In this document: piece after piece, positions 33,754 through 40,456 of the stretch
Numbering within the stretch: the stretch's first letter is position 1
Layout: every line of letters begins with the position of its first letter
NCBI GenBank assembly: GCA_032358255.1
Contig: JAULBX010027164.1
Coordinates: forward strand, 1 to 40,456
Source: Heterotrichella gracilis
Taxonomy: Eukaryota > Sar > Xanthophyceae > Tribonematales > Xanthonemataceae
DNA: 40,456 nucleotides
Reading direction: 5' to 3'
Notes under the pieces: model-generated
Databases searched by the model: none
The model's input: only the letters and a program-made list of their open reading frames with translations
What the model was told of the DNA's origin: nothing
Made by a program: the position numbers and the translations under genes

Positions 33754-36700
33754 ATGGCTGCTCTCGGGAAGACCTCTGGGCGTATCATGCACAAGCTCCG
33801 CAATGTAAGTAGCCATGGTAGGAGGTCCCTCATAAACCCATGCTTGTTATGGGTTCCGACCCCACCATGGGCCCCAGTGCACTGCTGCAACTTTTGTCGC
33901 TCTTAACCATGCTTTTCTTGAGCCAGGCTTGGTACTGTAGTGAACACTAGAGACCACTAGTGCTACTAGCTAAGCCCAACTCAGCACTCCTGTGGACTGT
34001 GTTCAGAAGTTCCTTGTAACTACAATTGTATGTATTGGAGTACCTGCTGAGCAATGAGAAGCTCCAAAAACTACCACCAGGCCCTGCAGGCATTTAGCTT
34101 GCCCCCATCCAAGGCTGAGCCTCACAGTGTTGGCAAGGCATATGCACAGGGTACTAGCGGTGCTCACTAAGACTGATTGAAACACCTGGCCCATTGTAGT
34201 TGCATTCATTTGGCAATGCGGGGCCTGCATGCACCGACGTGGTGTGTCCATTTGCAACCGCATGGCAATATCTCAAATCCCAAGTGAACTGGTTGCAGCC
34301 TCTGCCAGGCATGCAGCCAAATACCTGATGTCTTTTGGATGCATACCTGGCAGGGTCTGCTCCAATTCCCTTGCGATTGGGTGCATTGCCATGGGGTTGC
34401 AAATCGGCACACACATGCGTGCATGCAGGCCCTGCAGCACGCAGCGTGCAGCAGGTGTGAATCATTCCCATCCAGCCACCCTGCGGGATGCCTTCCCCTG
34501 CAACCGACATTTCAGTGGCACTCATCATACACCAGCACCCCATTGCATGCATGTGGCCCCTAGTCGGTTTCAGGGCTTGCCGCAATTCACTGTGCATCCA
34601 TTGAGACCTCTTGCATGCGGTCCCAACCCTGCTGACCACCCACCGCATGTCTGTAATTCACTGAGCCAGAAACATCCATGCCGTTTCACTGTAAGTGCAG
34701 CTGTGCGCCATGCCGCTGACCCTGCAAGGCCACTCATGCCTCCCACTGTCTACGGGAGCTGGCCACTGCTGTAAGGGGCGCTGCCCTGGGCTTGGCACTG
34801 GTGGCGCACCCTGGCCTAGAGGCTCATTTCCATATGCTGACTCACATGACCCCCTTGCAGCCGCAAGCAAGCAGACCACTCGCCTCATCTCTGTAGCACA
34901 AATACCCAAAATCCTGTATGGAGTTTTCCGTCATGCACGGGTTTGAGCCACCCATCTCTCCCCTTGCCTGTAGGTGCCAGAGCTGGCATTTGCTGCTGGG
35001 GGCGCAGCCCTGGGCCTGGCGTTGGCGGCGTACACTGGCGCATTCACCTCCAGCACCATGGAAACGTGAGTTTAGGGTTTAGGGTTAAATGGCCTTGCGC
35101 TGGCGGCGTACACTGGCGCATTCACCTCCAGCGCCATGGAAACGTAAGTCTAGGGTTTAGGGTTAAATGGCCTTGCGCTGGCGGCGTACACTGGCGCGTT
35201 CACCTCCAGCGCTGTGGAATTGATAGCTTAGGGTGTAGGGTTCAGTGGGCCGTGCACCAACACCATGCATGGCGCCAGGGGTGTTAAGATGTATAACCAG
35301 AGACTCTTGCTTTATGTAAGGACACCCTTGGCGCCTTGGCACGTGAATGGGAGATGTACGTGTGTCCAGGGGTATCCAGGGGGTTTAGGTTCAGGCTCTT
35401 TGGGTTTTAGGGTGTATCCAGGGGTACCCAAATAAGGAGAAAACAGTGAAATAAATAGTCCACACCCTGACATTATGAAGGGGTGGGGGTCATTACGATT
35501 GTGTATCCTCCCCATGTTTAATTTCAATGTGGTTATCATCCACATTATTCTGATGATCTATTCCAATCGTTTACTATCGTTTTGTTATAATTACTGGTTT
35601 TTGTGTGCAGCGCCGAGATTGAGGCTGGTGGCGCCACCCAGTCTGTCATGAGCGCACCCAACGCCACACCTGACACCAGCGCAAGGCCCTCGGTCTTCAG
35701 GAGGCTGAGCAAGGTGGGTGGGCTGGCTCAGATGTTCTAGGGTTGGGTTTCGGAGGTTTAGGATTTGTTGCGCCCGACAGCAGCGCTATGCGCTCTGTGT
35801 TGAGGAGGCTGAGCAAGATGGGTGGGATGGTTTTATGCTTTTTAGGGTTGGGAGTTGGAGGTCTAGGGTTTGTTACACCTGACAGCACCACCAGCCCCTC
35901 AATGTTCAGCGGGCTTTGTAGGGTTCCAGGTGTCAGGTTTAGGGTTTATGGTCCTGGCGGCTGCGCCAGACCCTTGGTGTTGAGGAGGCTCAGCAAGGTG
36001 GGTGGACATGGGGCACCTGTAGGGTTTCCTGGTGTGAACGTATAGGGTTTAGGGTTTATGGTCCTGGCGGCTGCGCCAGACCCTCGGTGTTGAAGCGGCT
36101 CAGCAAGGTTGGGGTGGACGTGGGGCGCTTGTAGGGTTTCCCGGGGTTTAGGGTTTAGACCAGCTGCAGCCACGGAACCCTAAACCATCAACATTTTCCA
36201 CCTCTGTCTTGGTGGACAGATGTAGCCCAACCCTAGGGGGAGGGTATTCTGTACCTCACAGCGACGCCAGGCCCTCGACGTTCACGAGGCTGAACAAGGT
36301 GGGTGAAAGGGGGGCGTGTAGAATTGAATCAGGGGTGGTTTGGAGTAAGGGTGGTATTTTGCGTGCAGCAGCGTTGGGCCCTGATTGGTGGGCAGGAGGC
36401 TAATCAAGGTGGGCGGTTAAGGTGCCTGCTTTCGTGCGCAATGGTGTGCACATGTGGGACTTCCAATTTTGGTTTTTTCATGGCGAGATTTGTTAAACCT
36501 CGGGTGATGAGCAGGATATTTCATATCAATTAAAATCTGAAATGAGGAAAACTGCACCCCCTGCTTGCAGATGTCGTGGGGACGCCAGCCAGGCCAAATC
36601 CTGTCCCTGCGGGAGGACGCACCACAGCCCCATGCAGGCAGCCAGCAGGGGGCACATGCATAAATCTACACAACATACTGATAAAGCTAGTGGTTTTCTC

Positions 36701-36945
36701 GGTTTTTGTTTGGCACATATTTTCGAAAATACAAGCGCCCTTTTTCCCAGTTAACAGTCCCGAATATGCTGTCCCCGCAGGCCTCCTGGGGACAGCAGCC
36801 CGGCCACATCCTCCCCATGTGGGGGGGCGTTTCCCAGGGTGCGCCCCGGGGTGGCGCCAGCAGCCAGCAGGGGGGGAGTGATAGCGCTAGCGAGGACGGG
36901 GATAACGGCCCCCCCATCTCCATGCTCACGCCCTGGAGTGCCTGA
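33754..36945 (+). CDS. Small single-TM protein, unknown family (4 exons)
   Basis: Exons: 33754-33804, 34974-35065, 35611-35713, 36781-36945; 136 aa, phases consistent. A short basic N-terminus (MAALGKTSGRIMHKLRN) precedes an Ala/Gly/Leu-rich membrane helix (about 20-42, PELAFAAGGAALGLALAAYT). A Ser/Thr/Ala-rich segment with a basic FRRLSK patch follows, and then a Gly/Ser-rich acidic tail ending LTPWSA. The basic lead and single helix would suit a mitochondrial or endomembrane tail-type protein, but this is inference. An alternative last exon at 36571-36663 is also in phase. Introns carry about ten partial copies of exons 2, 3 and 4. A TGTAA at about 37807 may be the poly(A) signal. Confidence 0.6.
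34752..34812 (+). repeat. Upstream echo of exon 2 (TM helix)
   Basis: GGGAGCTGGCCACTGCTG...GGCGCTGCCCTGGG resembles exon 2 (true start 34974) with several substitutions and lies 220 bp before it in intron 1. Confidence 0.7.
35088..35220 (+). repeat. Two tandem echoes of the exon 2 end
   Basis: Two units of about 73 nt repeat the last 50 nt of exon 2. The first keeps a GTAAGT donor (at 35144); in the second the donor is gone. Each unit is preceded by GTTTAGGGTTTAGGGTTAAA, so the echo plus telomere-like tract is the repeat unit. Confidence 0.9.
35774..36408 (+). repeat. Six echoes of the exon 3 end
   Basis: Copies end at about 35817, 35920, 35997, 36107, 36298 and 36408. Most read like AGGCCCTCGGTGTTGAGGAG followed by GCTCAGCAAG. 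Four keep an AAG|GT donor (35997, 36107, 36298, 36408); the first has AAG|AT and the second is badly decayed. TTTAGGG tracts lie between copies. Confidence 0.85.
36571..36663 (+). other. Alternative or relic terminal exon
   Basis: After TTGCAG, an in-phase frame reads MSWGRQPGQILSLREDA and stops at 36661-36663. It is a homologue of the proposed last exon at 36781 (ASWGQQPGHILPMWGG). Splicing to it would give a shorter C-terminus. It may be a live alternative exon or another echo. Confidence 0.6.
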
Positions 36946-38029
36946 GCCAAGCACAGCTGTAGTCCAATGCGCAACCCTGGCATGCCCTCTAACAACCACT
37001 TTGGAGGTTGCATTTTTGAGGTGCAGTAGAGGAGGTTGGGAGTGCAGTGTCTGCCGGTGGGGCAGACAGGGTGTGGTTTGCGGGGGTCCTAATGTTACCC
37101 TAGGGTTTGGCGGTGGTCGAAGCTATTTTGTGATCGGCGGCGCCCCATGCTGTGAGGAGGATTGCTTGTTGGACCGGCAAACCCTCCTATGATTCCCATG
37201 TATAATTCACCTGTATGTACAATAGTATGTTCTCATGTTATCAGCCAGTGACGATATTGGCTTGCGTGTAGTTGCTTGCATGTGCTCCGCATGTAGTTCA
37301 GCGCGATGGTGCGTTTTGAATCAGTGTCCAGATATTGTTTGAGTTGTGACATGTTTGTGCGTGTACAACAGTTTTGAGTAGACCCTCCTGTGTGATCCTG
37401 CCCTTGAGCCTCTGGAGAGGTTTTATTTGCGCTATGTTTATGTGAGGTGTGTATGTATGTAGAGCCTCTTGAGGGCTATGCGTGCGTGTGCGTGTGTTTC
37501 AAGCAGTTTTCAAGGGACCGTCCTGCCGTTCCCTCAGCTGCCGGGGGCTTTGAAAGCCATAGGGCTGGAATGCTTGTGTATGTTTCTGTAGTTGCCTCAA
37601 CAGCGCGTGGCTGAATCTCTAGCACTGTTGGAGTATTGAGTTGTCCTGGCAGCTGGGGCTGTATTGCAGCATCTAATTGTGTTTTGTAGCGTACCTGCAA
37701 CACTGCGCCCTGACATGTGATGTGTGCCAGGGCGGGGTGGTTGTTTCTGAGTTGTTTCCATAGGTGATTGGAGACACCGTTTCCCTAAAAACGATGCCAT
37801 AGAGGCTCTGTAAAACACCATCAACGGTAAACCATGGGAATTCCATTGCCTTTTTAATTTATTTGCAATTTTTGTGTGGGCGGTGGTAATAACTTGCCAT
37901 CCCCATCCCCTTGTTGGGATTCAAAACCAATGACTGATCACTGCCAACTTATATTATCATCACCGCCAACCACAACGCTTGGTACCATCTATACTTGGTT
38001 GTTTACGAAGCAGCCTATCAGCCCATCGG
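36946..38029. other. 3' flank and spacer
   Basis: No gene is supported. GT-rich tracts (GTGTGTATGTATGTAG near 37447; GCGTGCGTGTGCGTGTG near 37480) and a TGTAA at about 37807 are seen. Confidence 0.45.
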
Positions 38030-40456
38030 GATTGTCTTACTTTACAAAAGCAAGGTGGGTGCGTAAGCAGCACTTGTCAAGGTCTCAGCCGCCGTACTGC
38101 CACAAGTAGGGCATCCACCTCTTGAGGCATTAAAAAAGGCCAGGTTGGGACTACTCCCTGATCGCTTTACGCCGTGCACCTTGCTCCCTCCCGGTTGCTC
38201 ACCACAATTGGCTACCCCCTTCCAACCTTCTAAGGACAGCACTGTCTGTTTGCTAAGACTGACAGCTGGTGCGCATCCACCCATCCCAGGGGCCATCATT
38301 CATCAAAGGTTCCCAGGCTGCCAACTAGCTGTCCAAGGCACACCACTGCCACCTGGGCAGCGCTTCGAACAAACAGGCTTCCGACACCGTCCAACCCTAG
38401 AGAGGTTGTGCGACGCAGGTGGGTGCAGAGGTTTAAAATTACCCTTTGAAGTGACCCTGGTACCGCGCGGCAACTCGCGTGGTGCGACCATGGTACCGGC
38501 ACTTTGTTTTGACAAGTGGCGGGTTTTCGTGCTTTGCCATCAATACGCAGTTCAGTGTCCTACCCTGTTCGCTACCCTGCACGTGCGTCGCCCCTCTCGC
38601 ATGTCAGCCTGTGCTAGCCTGGTGGGGCATGGCAGGGAGTACTATTGTCAAGGTACTCGAGGTAGCTACACTAGTTTGCCCTGCAGCTCGAAACGGCAGC
38701 TTGATTTGGCACCGTCGAGGTGCGTTGTGCTCGTTGAACCAGCTGCGCTGTTTTCGAAACCTCCTCCGAAGATGAATGTCGCTAGCCGGTTCACCTCTGC
38801 GATTGTGCTCCCCACCTGACGCACCCTCGCCCATTAGGTGGTTGTAGCTGCTGCCCTTGCCCTAGGCAACGGTTTTCCCACGCCTGTCTGGGGTTGTGCA
38901 AGCCCCTTCCAAGCTGCTCACCAGCTTTCGACCCATTCGAGCTATATAGCTGGCATGCACCTAGACCCAGGCATGTGCGCAAGCTTGTTTGCAAGCTGTC
39001 AACCGTACGTATGCAAGCTGTCAAACGGTAAACCCTTTGTAGAGGCCTGGCAGCACATCGGCTAGGCTCAATGGATGCAACACGCTCATTGATTGTCTCT
39101 TTCGCGGAAGTACTACCGCGGTAGCTATAGGACTGGGTGCGCCCATGTATGAAGCACCCGCACCTATAGGACTGGGTGCGCCCATATATGAAGCAAAGCC
39201 ATAGCCAGCCAGCCCCCAGCACTGCAACCCCCACCAGCCAACGCACGCTGCTGTACCACCGTGAACCACCCCCAGCCCAAAACTCATGACCCTTACCACT
39301 TCCCATACTGGCGCTGGAAGCCCCGTGGCGCTGTGCCCACCTTTACTAAAGGGCCTTGTGTGCGTGCATGCAGTATACCTCTCAACAAGTGCAACGGTGG
39401 GTTGTGTGCAGGCACCTGCAGCCACTTGAACCACCCCACGTGCCCTGGACCCCAGCCTTGGACACGCTAGCCGCGGACCTGGCGCAAGGCACCTTCGGCG
39501 CCCTGGCGAGGGTCAGCTTGGCATGGGTAGTGGTGGTGCTGCTGATGGCGGCTGCAGCGCCTGAAGGGGCGCACGGGGCAAGCAGCCCGCCGCCGAAACC
39601 CCCACCCAAGCCACCTTCACCAAAACCACCCAAGCCACCTCCACCCAAACCACCATCACCTCGCCCCCCCCCGCGGCCGCCACCATCCCCACGACCACCA
39701 CCATCCCCACGGCCACCACCATCACCCAAGCCACCACCACGCCCGTCGCCACCACCACGCCCGCCGCCGCCGCCACGGCCGCCGCCACCACCCAAGCCAC
39801 CACCACGCCCATTGCCACCACTTCCATCACCCAAGCCACCACCTCCACGACCGCCACCATTACCCAAGCCACCACCATCTCCTCCGCCACCATCACCCAA
39901 GCCACCATCGCCAAAACCTCCTCCGCCTTCGCCACCCCCGCCCTCCCCATTGCTATCCCGCTCCCCACCGCCGTCACCCCCACCCCCTTCGCCCCCACCG
40001 CCTCCGCCCTCACCACCCCCGCCCTTGCCATTGCTCTCCCCATCACCACCGCCCTCACCACCGCCACCCATTCCAAAACCTCGACCCCCCTCGCCACCCC
40101 CGCCCTCGCCATTGCTATCCCCCTCCCCACCGCCATCACCACCACCCCCTTCGCCAAAACCACCGCCGCCTCCACCCTCGCCACCACCGCCCTCGCCATT
40201 GCTATCCTCCTCACCACCGCCAATACCACCACCTCCTTCCCCGAAGTCACCTTCGCCTCCGCCCTCTCCTCCCCCTCCCACACCACCCCCTTCGCCACCA
40301 CCACCCACCCCACCGCCCTCTCCTCCCCCTCCCACACCGCCACCTCCTTCACCACCCAAATTGTCCCCGCCACCGCCCACACCTCCGCCTTCGCCCCCTC
40401 CATCACCACCACCCTCCCCACCATGGCCAAAACCCCCTCCACCAACACCAACACCC
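38030..40456 (+). repeat. Right arm of the large inverted duplication
   Basis: A diverged inverted copy of 8888-11350: about 1.4 kb of upstream flank followed by the Pro-rich first exon. Distances from the flank edge to the ancestral start codon agree (about 1.45 and 1.49 kb). The copy runs off the window, so its full size is unknown. Confidence 0.75.
39368..40456 (+). CDS. Partial paralogue of the modular wall glycoprotein (N-terminal exon)
   Basis: The frame is open from an ATG at 39368 to the window end. The signal-sequence block (LARVSLAWVVVVLLMAAAAP) and the following Pro-rich region (KPPPKPPSPKPPKPPPPKPP, then SPLLSPSPPPSPPPP blocks) match the first exon of the gene at 1437-9864. Both methionine codons of that gene's N-terminus (its M1 and M9) are CTG here, at 39479 and 39503. 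In-frame ATGs at 39368 and 39545 would either add 37 residues ahead of the signal peptide or cut most of it off. It could start at CTG, use the upstream ATG, or be a decaying copy. The Cys-rich modules would lie beyond the window. Confidence 0.6.
   Translation, partial: MQYTSQQVQRWVVCRHLQPLEPPHVPWTPALDTLAADLAQGTFGALARVSLAWVVVVLLMAAAAPEGAHGASSPPPKPPPKPPSPKPPKPPPPKPPSPRPPPRPPPSPRPPPSPRPPPSPKPPPRPSPPPRPPPPPRPPPPPKPPPRPLPPLPSPKPPPPRPPPLPKPPPSPPPPSPKPPSPKPPPPSPPPPSPLLSRSPPPSPPPPSPPPPPPSPPPPLPLLSPSPPPSPPPPIPKPRPPSPPPPSPLLSPSPPPSPPPPSPKPPPPPPSPPPPSPLLSSSPPPIPPPPSPKSPSPPPSPPPPTPPPSPPPPTPPPSPPPPTPPPPSPPKLSPPPPTPPPSPPPSPPPSPPWPKPPPPTPTP

Noticed and set aside
34229-34774. 181-codon plus-strand frame in intron 1 of the small membrane-protein gene
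   Set aside because: Composition (Cys/His/Pro-rich with many CATGCA words) is not protein-like; the region contains an exon 2 echo and lies between well-supported splice sites.
39382-40454. Long minus-strand Gly-rich and Val/Ala-rich frames
   Set aside because: Same reason: they are shadows of the plus-strand Pro-rich paralogue.

Overview
The window looks like nuclear DNA of a unicellular green alga of the Chlamydomonadales. The evidence is intron-rich, GC-rich genes, long hydroxyproline-type (Ser-Pro)n wall proteins, and many degenerate copies of the plant/algal telomere heptamer TTTAGGG scattered through introns and spacers. The density of these telomere-like tracts recalls Haematococcus-type genomes, but the species assignment is only a guess. 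There are no bacterial operons, tRNAs, rRNAs or CRISPR arrays.

Layout. 1-1436 holds low-complexity DNA (a 76-nt C run, TATGGCGG/CCATACAG satellite, telomere-like tracts). 1437-9864 (-) is a 13-exon gene for a large secreted modular wall glycoprotein with a signal peptide, a (Ser-Pro)n region and repeated Cys-rich modules. 9865-12416 is spacer and the left arm of an inverted duplication. 12417-17236 (+) is an 8-exon retinoid-inducible serine carboxypeptidase (SCPEP1-like, family S10) with an intact catalytic triad. 19193-23672 (+) is an unrecognised type I membrane protein. 25253-28952 (+) is a 6-exon gene whose N-terminal part resembles the C18orf63/DUF4708 family and which ends in a SAP DNA-binding motif. 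29956-30186 (+) is a small MOZART2-like protein, followed after only 65 bp by the AP-1 clathrin adaptor mu subunit (30252-32451, +). 33754-36945 (+) is a small one-TM protein. 38030-40456 is the right arm of the inverted duplication; it ends in a second copy of the Pro-rich N-terminus of the first gene, open to the window edge, in which both ancestral ATG start codons read CTG.

The most unusual feature is shared by nearly all the genes. Their introns, and one 3' flank, carry partial, decayed tandem copies of the end of a neighbouring exon together with its splice site. The copies are often separated by TTTAGGG/CCCTAAA tracts. I call these 'exon echoes'. The serine carboxypeptidase has at least nine and the last small gene has about ten.

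Gene models were assembled by hand from reading frame, splice consensus, intron phase and, where recognised, family alignment. The carboxypeptidase, AP-1 mu and first wall-protein models are phase-consistent throughout. The model at 19193 has one unresolved frame problem. Genes in this window are mostly unrelated housekeeping and cell-surface functions and do not form a pathway.
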